From assembly GCF_043951855.1 (NCBI RefSeq), contig NZ_JBINJW010000001.1:248001-312000 (forward strand): a stretch of DNA of 64,000 bases, read 5' to 3'. The notes under the pieces are model-generated. The model worked only from the letters and a program-made list of their open reading frames with translations, was not told the origin of the DNA and ran no database searches. The position numbers were made by a program, and so were the translations under genes. Shown piece by piece: positions 54,556 through 63,034 of this stretch. Numbering within the stretch: the stretch's first letter is position 1; each line of letters starts with the position of its first letter. The stretch comes from Proteiniclasticum sp043951855. Lineage in GTDB: Bacteria > Bacillota > Clostridia > Clostridiales > Clostridiaceae.

Positions 54556-55300
54556 GATTTCCCTCCGTAAGTCTGTTGATCTGTGTCCCTAGGTAAGCCG
54601 CACCAAATCCATTATCGATGTTCACCACAGCGATTCCTTCAGCACAGGAGTTCAGCATCGTAAGCAGAGAAGAGAGTCCTCCAAAATTCGAACCGTAGCC
54701 CACAGAAGTCGGCACAGCTATGACAGGTATATCCACCATGCCTGCAATGACGCCTGGAAGTGCACCTTCCATGCCGGCCACGGCGATGATGCAGTTTGCC
54801 TCCTGAATCGCTTCGATTTTGGACAGCAGCCTATGAATTCCAGCCACACCTACATCATATATTCGGATGACATTACTTCCGAAGAACTCCGCAGTCTGCG
54901 CCGCTTCCTCCGCCACTGGAATATCCGATGTACCACCAGTGCATACTGCTATGAGACCTTCCTTCTTATGAACATGTCTCTGAATTCTTATGATCCGGGC
55001 AGTCTCATCATACTGCGCATCTGGAATCATCTCTCTGACTTTATCATACTGCTCTTTTGTAGCCCTGGTGCCAAGTACATCCACACCCTTTTCATCAAAG
55101 TTCATGAAGATCTTCACCAGATGGTCCATGGATTTCCCGCTGCAGTAAATTACTTCACCGAAACCCGATCGAAGTTTTCTGTGATGATCCAGTTTCGCAA
55201 ATCCCAGATCCTCATAGGGCAGTTTCTTGAGGCTCTCTTCCGCTTTTTCTATGGAGACCTCCCCATTTTTCACTTTTTCAAGCATTTCCTTTATATCCAT
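54545..55300 (-). CDS. larB: LarB nickel-pincer cofactor biosynthesis carboxylase/hydrolase
   Basis: 251 aa. Known role: carboxylates the pyridinium ring of nicotinic acid adenine dinucleotide with CO2 and releases AMP to give the pincer precursor. The C-terminal half shows the PurE-like CTGGTSDIPVAEEAA and PTSVGYGSNFGG blocks; the N-terminal DHHRKLRSGFGEVIYC is family-typical. GGAAGGA before ATG; overlaps larC by 11 nt and lies 5 nt after larE, so all three are co-translated. Confidence 0.95.
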   Translation of the reverse strand: MDIKEMLEKVKNGEVSIEKAEESLKKLPYEDLGFAKLDHHRKLRSGFGEVIYCSGKSMDHLVKIFMNFDEKGVDVLGTRATKEQYDKVREMIPDAQYDETARIIRIQRHVHKKEGLIAVCTGGTSDIPVAEEAAQTAEFFGSNVIRIYDVGVAGIHRLLSKIEAIQEANCIIAVAGMEGALPGVIAGMVDIPVIAVPTSVGYGSNFGGLSSLLTMLNSCAEGIAVVNIDNGFGAAYLGTQINRLTEGNHGK

Positions 55301-55305
55301 TTTCT

Positions 55306-56130
55306 TTATTCCTTCCCTGTTTCATTATTCTTAAGATGAAGATCCATGCTTCCGCTTCTGAAACCTTCCAAGTCCAGTGTGATGTAGTGAAATCCTAACG
55401 ATTTCAGTCCATCACTGATTTCTTCCTTTTTACTGATGAACTCTGTAAATTCATCAGTCGGGATCTCTATTCGTGCAATATCGCCATGAACCCGTAATCT
55501 CATTACTCCAAACCCCATAGATTGAATGAATTCTTCACCTTGCTCAATGCGCTTGAGCAGACTGAAGTCAATCTGTGTTCCATAGGGAAGCCTGGTGGCT
55601 AGACATGGTGCCGAAGGTCTTCTGGAGACTGATATTCCAAGCTCTGAAGCCAGTTCCCTTACTTCTTCCTTGGTGAAACCATATTCAGCCAGAGGACTGG
55701 ATATGGAAAGTTCCTCCAGTGCTTTGATACCAGGTCTGTAGGTGCCGTGGTCATCCGCATTGGTCCCATCCATGATATGTATGAGACCCTCTTTTGCAGC
55801 AAATTCTCTCAATGTGGTGAAAAGAAGTCTTTTGCACAGATAACACCGGTTAACCGGATTCTTCATGATCTCTTCATCCTGAAACTCATCCACAGTCATG
55901 ACCGTGTGCACTGCACCCATTTCCTTGGCTACCCTTTCCGATATGGTCACATCAGATACAGGATGAAGCTTCGTCTCAAAGGTCACCGCATGTACCTTCT
56001 TGCCGATCTTCACCGCCTCCTCCACAGCAATCTTCAGGATGAGACTACTGTCTACACCACCAGAAAACGCCACACAGGCACCTTCTTCCACTTTCTTTGC
56101 TATACTTCTTCTCAATTGTTCGTTCTTCAT
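55306..56130 (-). CDS. larE: LarE sulfur transferase, three-cysteine type
   Basis: 274 aa PP-loop enzyme that adenylates and adds sulfur to the pincer precursor. PP-loop FSGGVDSS at residues 22-29. Cysteines Cys96 and Cys99 (NRCYLCKR) plus Cys176 (PSAPCLATR) match the arrangement expected for the [4Fe-4S]-dependent form, in contrast to single-Cys sacrificial LarE. GGGAGGG precedes the ATG. First gene of the operon, placed 27 nt after an intrinsic terminator in the leader. Confidence 0.94.
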   Translation of the reverse strand: MKNEQLRRSIAKKVEEGACVAFSGGVDSSLILKIAVEEAVKIGKKVHAVTFETKLHPVSDVTISERVAKEMGAVHTVMTVDEFQDEEIMKNPVNRCYLCKRLLFTTLREFAAKEGLIHIMDGTNADDHGTYRPGIKALEELSISSPLAEYGFTKEEVRELASELGISVSRRPSAPCLATRLPYGTQIDFSLLKRIEQGEEFIQSMGFGVMRLRVHGDIARIEIPTDEFTEFISKKEEISDGLKSLGFHYITLDLEGFRSGSMDLHLKNNETGKE

Positions 56131-56156
56131 ATTCCCTCCCGTTTATCTGCAAGTTT

Positions 56157-56213
56157 TCAAAAAAATAAACGAACTCGAAAAGACGCATTAAATCTGCGTT
56201 TTTCCGGGTTCGT
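56157..56213 (-). terminator. Leader terminator (attenuator candidate) upstream of larE
   Basis: ACGAAC (56169-56174) pairs with GTTCGT (56208-56213), with AAAA/TTTT and ACGCA/TGCGT continuing the stem; on the minus strand seven Ts follow (56165-56159). It lies between the likely promoter and larE. CTGGG-N5-CCCGG (56218-56204) could form a competing antiterminator. Confidence 0.7.
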
Positions 56214-56332
56214 CCCAGTTGATCTTAGCCACTATGAAAAAGTTGTAATGATCTATAACTCCGTATGAATAAGCAAACTTCTGATTGCTTTGTGTCAAGG
56301 ATTCTTGCACTTTGTTGGAATTTTTTCACTCC

Positions 56333-56338
56333 ATTATA
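56333..56338 (-). promoter_or_regulatory. Probable -10 box of the larE-nikE operon
   Basis: TATAAT on the minus strand, about 200 nt before larE, giving a leader of some 195 nt. No clear -35 is seen. The leader also has hairpin AAGCAA-N7-TTGCTT and, near 56299, TTGACA. The 56339-56515 remainder up to the aldolase stop is AT-rich with no gene. Confidence 0.5.
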
Positions 56339-56515
56339 GTATACCTTACTCAAAAAGCATTGTCATTTGAAATTTATACTTTTATGCTAACGTTTGTGTA
56401 ATTCAAGGAGCAGATTTCTTATGCACCCTATGTCCTTCACAAATTGCAATTCTACCATGCATTTCTGTGAATTTTCAGTGCTTTTCTTTGAAATACTAAA
56501 GGTTGTCACATGCTA

Positions 56516-57661
56516 TTATATGTATATTTTTTTCATGTTTTCCAGCGACTTGCATTCCACAAGATTCATCTTACCTGCAGAACCGAATGAAGTGATAAGT
56601 TGGGCTAGGATCTCCATGACTCCCTTCTCCACTTCTTTATTCAGATCTGCTACATCACTATCTGACATGGTGCCTGTCATTACGCTATCCATAATACTTC
56701 CGAAAACCTGTCTAGGATCTACCACATCAGGATGATTTTTCAGATCCTTATACACACCACCTATTGAAAATGACTTTTGCTTATCTTCGTGAAGATTGAA
56801 ATACTCCCTCATATTCCTGGTTACCGCCATACGGATATCTGTATCCACATTAATTTTTGCGATTCCTGATCGAATCGCTTTCTGTATTTCATGAACAGAG
56901 ATGCCTTCTGCATCTGGCATGTTTGATCCCAGCACTTTCAGATCCTCAACCAGATATCTCGGGATGGTCGATGATCCATGGGAGACCATGGAGCACTGCA
57001 AACCTTCCAGTCTTAGAATCTCTTTTATTGCAATAAGAATCTCTCTTCTGAGTTTCACATTCTTACCTTTGTTTGGACCGTGCATGGTACCATAGGAAAT
57101 AGCGAGAGAGTCGACCCCTGTTTTCTTTATGAATTCCAGCGCATCCAGTGGATTTGTATAGGTGGACTGACTTGAAAACACATGATCTTCCACGCCTGCA
57201 AGGACACCTAGTTCTCCTTCAACAGAAACCCCCCTTGCATGCGCATATTTAACAACTTCTCTTGTAATTTCCATATTTTCTTCAAAACTCTTAGATGAAC
57301 CGTCAATCATAACGGAAGTATATCCTCCATCGATGCAGGCTTTCACCACTTCCAGATTGGTTCCATGGTCTAAGTGAAGAACAACCGGAATTTTAGCATG
57401 TTCTGCATATTTCCATACAGCTTCACCAATATTCCTGGCTCCTCGTCTGATATCATCGATGGTGGAGTTCTTGAAATCCACCCTTCCTCCCATGAATCCG
57501 TTGGCAAGTTCTGCGCCTTGTATAATTGCGGGAGATCTTAAAATTTCATGGATTTCTATCGCTGCTTTGATTTGAGACACGCTGTTTACGTTAAATGCAC
57601 CTTGTCCATAATGGTATTTATCCGCAGTATCTAAGATTGGTTTAATTGGTATTACTGGCAT
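56516..57661 (-). CDS. Class II fructose/tagatose-bisphosphate aldolase (CbbA-like, long form)
   Basis: Zinc-dependent aldolase of 381 aa, longer than the usual 285-310 aa Firmicute FbaA. VLHLDHGTN (catalytic Asp and Zn His), VEGELGVLAGVEDH, SYGTMHGPN (Zn His), SHGSS (Zn His) and KINVDTDIRMAV (phosphate site) are all present. SVHEIQKAIRSGI and C-terminal FGSAGK recall the CbbA subtype. It starts 3 nt after nagA, so it ends the amino-sugar operon and may cleave a ketose-1,6-bisphosphate. Confidence 0.88.
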   Translation of the reverse strand: MPVIPIKPILDTADKYHYGQGAFNVNSVSQIKAAIEIHEILRSPAIIQGAELANGFMGGRVDFKNSTIDDIRRGARNIGEAVWKYAEHAKIPVVLHLDHGTNLEVVKACIDGGYTSVMIDGSSKSFEENMEITREVVKYAHARGVSVEGELGVLAGVEDHVFSSQSTYTNPLDALEFIKKTGVDSLAISYGTMHGPNKGKNVKLRREILIAIKEILRLEGLQCSMVSHGSSTIPRYLVEDLKVLGSNMPDAEGISVHEIQKAIRSGIAKINVDTDIRMAVTRNMREYFNLHEDKQKSFSIGGVYKDLKNHPDVVDPRQVFGSIMDSVMTGTMSDSDVADLNKEVEKGVMEILAQLITSFGSAGKMNLVECKSLENMKKIYI

Positions 57662-57664
57662 ATT

Positions 57665-58837
57665 TTACCTCTTTTCATCTTCTATTTCGTATTTCTGTAG
57701 TATACCTCCAACGAAGGTATCAATAACATCTGTTTGGGGGCTGATGATGATCAAATCAGCATCTTTTCCAAGATCTATGGAACCTTTCCTCTCAAAGACC
57801 CCGATCAGTTTTGCAGGATTTTCAGAAAGGAGTTTGGAAACTTCTGTCAAATCTCTTCCTGTATAGGCCATAATGTTCTTAAGTGCCTGAATCATTGTCA
57901 GAGTGCTTCCTGCTCGTGTCACACCATCAGTGAGTTTAGCATCTCCTTCCGTAACGACAATGTCATTTACGCCAAGTGTATATTGTCCATCTGGCAGCCC
58001 TGCCGCCATTATGGAGTCCGTGATTGCAACCACTTTATCCCAACCTTTGGTTTTCAGTAGAAGCCTTACAACGCCTGGGTGCAGATGTCGACCATCGCAT
58101 ATAGCCTCACAGTAAACATCCGATTCCAGAGAAGCCCCCATAATTGCAGGAAAATGCTGATGCATTAGTTTCATTGCATTGAATGTATGTGTTGAGGATC
58201 TGATTCCCTTTTCAATAGCTTGCATACTTCTATCATAGTCAGCACCTGAGTGGCCCATACTCATAACAATCCCTAAATTCGTTCCTTCTTCAATAACCTC
58301 AAGCGCATCTGGTAGCTCAGGAGAAATAGTCATATATCTAACCAGATTGCCAGATGCTTCCTGATATTCTTTCAACAGCTCCACATCAGGGTTCTTCAAT
58401 AGATGCAGTGGCATAGCCCCTTTGTATTCTTCGGCTAAAAATGGTCCTTCCAGATGTATACCGATGAGTTCTGCACCTTTTCTTTTCTCTTCTTTATAAT
58501 TCCTGATCTTTTGTATGCTCCAGTGTGTCTGTTCTCTGGTATCCGTCAGAATAGAAGCCAGCCAGGATGTGGTGCCCTGAGAGGAGAAAAACTGAGAGAT
58601 CTTCTCAAATCCCTTCTCATCCGCTTTATTCACATCTATCATCACTGCACCGTGAGTATGGATATCAATGAATCCTGGAAGCAGATAATTCCCTTCTGCA
58701 TCGTAGACTTCATCTGCTACTTTAGTGCTCTCACCCTCAGTAATGCTGGTGATGATTCCATTTTCTATGAGGAGTTCCCCATCAATTATTCTGCTGTCTA
58801 TTAGTATCTTTGCATTCTTGATCAACAAAGTTTTCAT
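57665..58837 (-). CDS. nagA: N-acetylglucosamine-6-phosphate deacetylase
   Basis: Cytoplasmic metal hydrolase of about 390 aa. LPGFIDIHTHGA, HLEGPFLAEEYKGA (metal Glu), MGHSGADYD (His), STHTFNAM (His) and ITDSIMAAGLPDG (catalytic Asp) are the NagA motifs. Start at ATG 58837, after GAGGTG, 13 nt past the nagB stop. Removes acetate from GlcNAc-6-P (GalNAc-6-P for AgaA-type relatives). Confidence 0.92.
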   Translation of the reverse strand: MKTLLIKNAKILIDSRIIDGELLIENGIITSITEGESTKVADEVYDAEGNYLLPGFIDIHTHGAVMIDVNKADEKGFEKISQFFSSQGTTSWLASILTDTREQTHWSIQKIRNYKEEKRKGAELIGIHLEGPFLAEEYKGAMPLHLLKNPDVELLKEYQEASGNLVRYMTISPELPDALEVIEEGTNLGIVMSMGHSGADYDRSMQAIEKGIRSSTHTFNAMKLMHQHFPAIMGASLESDVYCEAICDGRHLHPGVVRLLLKTKGWDKVVAITDSIMAAGLPDGQYTLGVNDIVVTEGDAKLTDGVTRAGSTLTMIQALKNIMAYTGRDLTEVSKLLSENPAKLIGVFERKGSIDLGKDADLIIISPQTDVIDTFVGGILQKYEIEDEKR

Positions 58838-58850
58838 ATCTACACCTCTT

Positions 58851-59666
58851 CTATAAAGCAACGGATTCCGGAAGTCTTATGCTGATATCTTTATGACTTC
58901 TGAGAATCGATACTGGGAACCATGACCCTTTCTCTCCATAAGCGGCTGTTCTGATCACAGATTTGTGCCATGGCCTGAATACACCTAGTCGGATAGCATC
59001 CGCCCTAAGCATATCTTTGAATCCTACGGTTACGCATCTCTTTGGCATTGCATAAAAAGCACCATGCATTGTGTCTAGCGAATTCACTACGCGGGTTTCC
59101 AGTGAGATATCCGTGACTCTAGTTGGAAGATTCATAAACTCCTCTTCAGTCATCAGAGGATCCGCTTCATTAAATGCAACATGACCATTGATTCCGATTC
59201 CACCAAACACAGCATCAATCTTACCCAGTTGATCAATTACCCTCTCGACATTTCCCAGGTCCCTTGGATCTGGAAACACTCTCTGCTTCTCATCCATGAG
59301 AAGCTCTTTGCTGATTTTTCCATATACTTCCCTATTCATGAATCCTCTGAAACTCATGAAATGATCCTCAGAAATCCATTCATCATCTTCTGTAAGATAC
59401 TCATCCATATTAATAAACCAGGTATCCTTGAGCGAAATCTGTTCTCTGTTGATTCGTTCCACAAAATAAGGATACTGTCCTGTAGGACCTACTGGAACTA
59501 TAAATACCGAAGGGGTACCTGAATCATTATTTCTATTGATGATTTCTACCATCTCATCAGCCATGGCCTTAAATATATCCTTATCGGTTTCCATGACAAT
59601 AAGTGGGATTTTTGGTGCAGCTAGTAGTTTTTCTTTTCCGTAATTTATATAACTCATATCGTTCAT
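58851..59666 (-). CDS. NagB-like glucosamine-6-phosphate deaminase with altered active site
   Basis: About 271 aa. INMDEYL holds the base Asp of the NagB NxDEY motif. The second motif reads GIGINGHVAFNEA, where E. coli NagB has G-N-D-G-H; the catalytic Asp141 is Asn here, while the His and Glu are kept. This could change activity or substrate, for instance towards a galactosamine or other amino sugar. Start at ATG 59666 after AAGGAG; GTG 59678 abuts the site. It is followed by nagA and preceded by the response regulator. Confidence 0.82.
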   Translation of the reverse strand: MNDMSYINYGKEKLLAAPKIPLIVMETDKDIFKAMADEMVEIINRNNDSGTPSVFIVPVGPTGQYPYFVERINREQISLKDTWFINMDEYLTEDDEWISEDHFMSFRGFMNREVYGKISKELLMDEKQRVFPDPRDLGNVERVIDQLGKIDAVFGGIGINGHVAFNEADPLMTEEEFMNLPTRVTDISLETRVVNSLDTMHGAFYAMPKRCVTVGFKDMLRADAIRLGVFRPWHKSVIRTAAYGEKGSWFPVSILRSHKDISIRLPESVAL

Positions 59667-59698
59667 ATCTTTCAACACTCCTTTATAATTCCTGCAAT

Positions 59699-60370
59699 TT
59701 ACTGAAAGAGTTGACTTAAATTCAGTTCGTTTATGACTTTAACGATTTCTTTGCTTCTTGATACATTGAATTTACGTAGAAGATTCTTAATCTGCGTTTT
59801 CACTGTAACAAGCTCCACACTTCTTTCTCTTGCAATTTCAGCAACTTTATATCCCCTCAAAAGCAGCTTAATCAACTCTCGTTCAGCTGGAGTCAATAAT
59901 GATACTGTATGCATAAAGTCCATAAGACTGCTTTCCGTTTTCTTTAATCTTTTATATTCCTTCATGATGATTTCCTGAACTTTGGATTCCAGTACCGGTT
60001 GTCCTCTGAATACATTTCTTATATGCACAGCAATATCATCATAAGAGGTCCCTTTGACAATATAATCTGTGGCACCCAATGCCATAGCTGTCAGGATGAA
60101 CTGCTGTGTTTCATGTGCTGTCAGGAAAATGATTTTCGCATTCTTGTGATTTGATTTTATTGTTTCAGCAGCCATAAGTCCTGCATTGATGGTTTCCATT
60201 TCGATATCCAGAAGAATCAGGTCATATTCCACATTCTCATAAATACTAAGTATTTCCTCAGCACTATAGGCTGTCTCGACAACTTCCATATCAGGCTGAT
60301 TATTAATAAATTCTGCCAGATCTTCCACAAGTAGAGGAAAATCGTCTGTAATGATGATTCTCTTCTTCAA
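59699..60370 (-). CDS. NarL/LuxR-type response regulator
   Basis: About 223 aa: receiver domain (IITDDFPLLVEDLAEF, phospho-Asp in ILLDIEM, TAHE switch Thr, VKG Lys) and a C-terminal LuxR-type HTH (LTPAERELIKLLLRGYKVAEIARERSVELVTVKTQI). TTG 60370 is the likely start, 7 nt after GGGGGAGG; an ATG at 60391 is masked by it. It directly follows the kinase gene and precedes the nagB-like gene, so it probably controls this operon. Confidence 0.9.
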   Translation of the reverse strand: MKKRIIITDDFPLLVEDLAEFINNQPDMEVVETAYSAEEILSIYENVEYDLILLDIEMETINAGLMAAETIKSNHKNAKIIFLTAHETQQFILTAMALGATDYIVKGTSYDDIAVHIRNVFRGQPVLESKVQEIIMKEYKRLKKTESSLMDFMHTVSLLTPAERELIKLLLRGYKVAEIARERSVELVTVKTQIKNLLRKFNVSRSKEIVKVINELNLSQLFQ

Positions 60371-60400
60371 CTTCAAACCTCCCCCTCTCATTTCTCCGTC

Positions 60401-61891
60401 TTAATAACGGGGAAGCAGAACATAAAATGTTGTACCTTCACCCTCGACTGTATCAAATCTGATTGTTCCATAATGTGCTTTCACAATTTCCAATGAATAA
60501 TGAAGTCCCATTCCCCAGTTGAAATTCGAGTTCTTGTTACTATAGAAAGGCTCGAAAAGTCTGTTCTTCTGCTCTAAAGTCATACCCATTCCATTATCGC
60601 TGATTTCTATCACGGAATAGATTCTCTCCTGGTAACTTTTCAATGTAATTCTGCCTTTTCCGCTGTCCTTATGTTTGAGATTGACTGCATCCTGGGCATT
60701 AGATAATAAATTATAAAGAACTTCTGTAAAGGAATTGGTATCCAGCAGAAGATCGATCTTATCACCTTCCACCTCAACACAATGTTGTGCATATTTTTCA
60801 CTGAAAAGGCTGAGCGCCTTATCAAAGAGTGTACTCGAATCTGTTGGTACCATCTGAATTGCCCTTGTTTTGACGGACTTATGCAGCTCTTCAATCCTGT
60901 GGAGCAGATTCTCATTGATCGTGTTGATCGTTTCGAGGCTATCGGACAATTTATCCAGATCCACTTCACCAGATTCAATATTGTTCTTCATTCTTCTGTA
61001 AAGAATCTGGTTTGAAAGCAACTGATTTTTCGTGCTATGAACAAAAGCGGAAGCGCCGATGCTGGCCATATCATAGCTCTGCTTCATCAGCAGAGCTTCT
61101 CTGTTGTTTCTGATCCTGCTTCTTGTATATTGGACAAAACTGAACAGCCCTATTACCGCAAAGGTCACATTCACAATGACAATGAAGAGATACGCTTCCA
61201 CAGACAATGCGGAATTCATGTAATATATTCCACCCAAATACAGATAATTCTCTCTGTTAAAATAATATACCTGACTTGGATCCTGCTTGGCATATATACT
61301 GAAGATGACACTAAGAGACGCTATAAAAATTGTGATGTATAACAGATAGCGTTTCCAAAACTTGAACTTATATGACTTATACTCATAAACGAGAATCGAC
61401 ACAGCCACAATGATGTATCCGATTATCCAAATATATGAGCCTGTTACAATCAGTTTTTGATAATAGAGAAATTCTCCAGACAAATACTTGAATAATTTCG
61501 GGTGATATCCGATGAGTGTGATTACAGGCAAGATAAGGGATACTATCTTCAGCTTGTAATTATTTCGTATGAATTGAATCATCGAAAATTCTAAAGCAAT
61601 GAGCATTAGTACAGCCGGAAACAGGCTTCTCCCTAGTGCAATGATTATCCCCAGCCAATCCAAGGTGATTAGGAAATACTGAAGCCGATGTTTGATCCCA
61701 TCCGAAAGGAAGAGAAAGTTCTGCAATTCCCTGTTTATCCCACCCTTCTTGGCGATGTAGAGCATGATGCCAAAGAGAAATAGAGCAAGAGAAAGGCAGA
61801 GCAAAAGAAGATATACTGTCTCTCTGTTCCTTCTTATAAGCAGAATCAATGCTACCGCAACACTTAAAAACAACGTGAATAAAATTAACAT
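60401..61891 (-). CDS. Sensor histidine kinase with multi-TM input domain
   Basis: 496 aa. N-terminal half has about eight hydrophobic segments; it ends near residue 265. HisKA-like region with AFVHSTKNQL (phospho-His), then N box LLSNAQDAV, G1 ISDNGMGM, F box FEPFYSNK and G2 GMGLHYS. The input has no named domain; a membrane-embedded small-molecule sensor is likely. GAGGAC before ATG. First gene of the kinase, regulator, nagB, nagA, aldolase operon. Confidence 0.9.
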   Translation of the reverse strand: MLILFTLFLSVAVALILLIRRNRETVYLLLLCLSLALFLFGIMLYIAKKGGINRELQNFLFLSDGIKHRLQYFLITLDWLGIIIALGRSLFPAVLMLIALEFSMIQFIRNNYKLKIVSLILPVITLIGYHPKLFKYLSGEFLYYQKLIVTGSYIWIIGYIIVAVSILVYEYKSYKFKFWKRYLLYITIFIASLSVIFSIYAKQDPSQVYYFNRENYLYLGGIYYMNSALSVEAYLFIVIVNVTFAVIGLFSFVQYTRSRIRNNREALLMKQSYDMASIGASAFVHSTKNQLLSNQILYRRMKNNIESGEVDLDKLSDSLETINTINENLLHRIEELHKSVKTRAIQMVPTDSSTLFDKALSLFSEKYAQHCVEVEGDKIDLLLDTNSFTEVLYNLLSNAQDAVNLKHKDSGKGRITLKSYQERIYSVIEISDNGMGMTLEQKNRLFEPFYSNKNSNFNWGMGLHYSLEIVKAHYGTIRFDTVEGEGTTFYVLLPRY

Positions 61892-61910
61892 CTTAATTGT
61901 CCTCTCTAGT

Positions 61911-61943
61911 CGAAAAGGGTTATCATCACAAGATGAAACCCTT
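61911..61943 (-). terminator. Terminator or attenuator between the binding protein and kinase genes
   Basis: AAGGGTT (61915-61921) pairs with AACCCTT (61937-61943); minus-strand TTTTC follows. It leaves only about 20 nt to the kinase start, too little for a separate promoter. Confidence 0.55.
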
Positions 61944-61968
61944 ATTCATATTCTAGTTGATTATAACA

Positions 61969-63015
61969 TTATTCAAACGCTTCCTGCATATTATCAAGCA
62001 TAACGTAGTCTTTAACTGGAGCTTCAGTTTCAACTGCACCGCTCTCAATGAAATTATCCTGCTGTGCCTGATACACACTAACCAGTCTTCCATTATCCAG
62101 AGATTCCTTCAACCATTCAGAAGTGATCCATTCTCCATCTCCTCGCTGGTCAAGAACACTAGCTTCATCCAGTTTCGCTTCCTCTGCAACCCATTTACAT
62201 ACTTCTTCCACATTCTCAGTTCTGTAATCCATTGCCTTGTAAAGTGCTTTTGTGAACTTTAAAACGGTATCTGCATTCTCTTCTGCATATCCTGGGTTTA
62301 CAATCCAGGATGCAATGGATGGAAGTGTTTCAACATATGTTGCATTGTTGGTGAGCATCATTGCCTTATCGCCCATGTCTTCTTTTATTGTAAACGTATT
62401 TGGTGACCATGTTGCAGCTGCATCCACAGATCCTGAAATCATAGCTGTAACAATGGCAGATGGATCCATATCCATGATGACTACATCATCCTTAGTCAGA
62501 CCTGCATCTTTCAGTGTCATGTCAAGAATCATTTCACTGGTTGTACCAGAAGCCATTGCAATGGTCTTTCCTTTAAGGTCTTCGATAGTCTTTATCCCCT
62601 TATCCGTATTTGCAATCACTTCATCCGCATTTCCAAAATGGGAGATTGCGAAAATCTTGGTTCTACCTTCAATTGCCAGTTTATGTGCGCCAGGCCCAAT
62701 ATAACCTAAATCAATACTGCCTGATTCCATCGCTGCAATAATAGTAGGACCATCCGCAAATTCCACAAGTTCAATATCAAAGCCCTGTTCTTCAAAATAA
62801 CCCATTCTCATTCCTGCTACTACTGTATTTAAGCTGGCGTAATTGGGCATGTAGGCAATCGATAGTTTCTTCAGCTCTACTGGTTCTTCCTCTGGGGTTT
62901 CAACCCCTGGATCATCTGGTGTATTGGGTGTTTCTTCATTTGGTTCACTGGAACATCCTGCAAATACCATCATAGATAGTGAGACTGCCATCAACATTGA
63001 AATAATTTTCTTCAT
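61969..63015 (-). CDS. ABC substrate-binding lipoprotein, SsuA/TauA/NMT1-like
   Basis: 348 aa with lipobox MVFAGC and a Pro/Glu/Thr-rich linker (residues 24-48). The mature domain has LSIAYMPNYASLNTVVAGMRMGYFEEQGFDIELVEFADG and KTIAMASGTTSEMILDMTLKDAG, typical of sulfonate, taurine, nitrate or pyrimidine-precursor binding proteins. The substrate is not deducible. It is the last gene of the importer; no desulfonation enzyme is next to it. Confidence 0.87.
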   Translation of the reverse strand: MKKIISMLMAVSLSMMVFAGCSSEPNEETPNTPDDPGVETPEEEPVELKKLSIAYMPNYASLNTVVAGMRMGYFEEQGFDIELVEFADGPTIIAAMESGSIDLGYIGPGAHKLAIEGRTKIFAISHFGNADEVIANTDKGIKTIEDLKGKTIAMASGTTSEMILDMTLKDAGLTKDDVVIMDMDPSAIVTAMISGSVDAAATWSPNTFTIKEDMGDKAMMLTNNATYVETLPSIASWIVNPGYAEENADTVLKFTKALYKAMDYRTENVEEVCKWVAEEAKLDEASVLDQRGDGEWITSEWLKESLDNGRLVSVYQAQQDNFIESGAVETEAPVKDYVMLDNMQEAFE

Positions 63016-63034
63016 TTTTTCCTCCTAGTAACTT

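Noticed and set aside
56131..56340. NiCo, T-box or SAM riboswitch in the larE leader
   Set aside because: No T-box (AGGGTGGNACCGCG-like), no NiCo four-way junction or other class signature could be found by eye; left as unknown leader.
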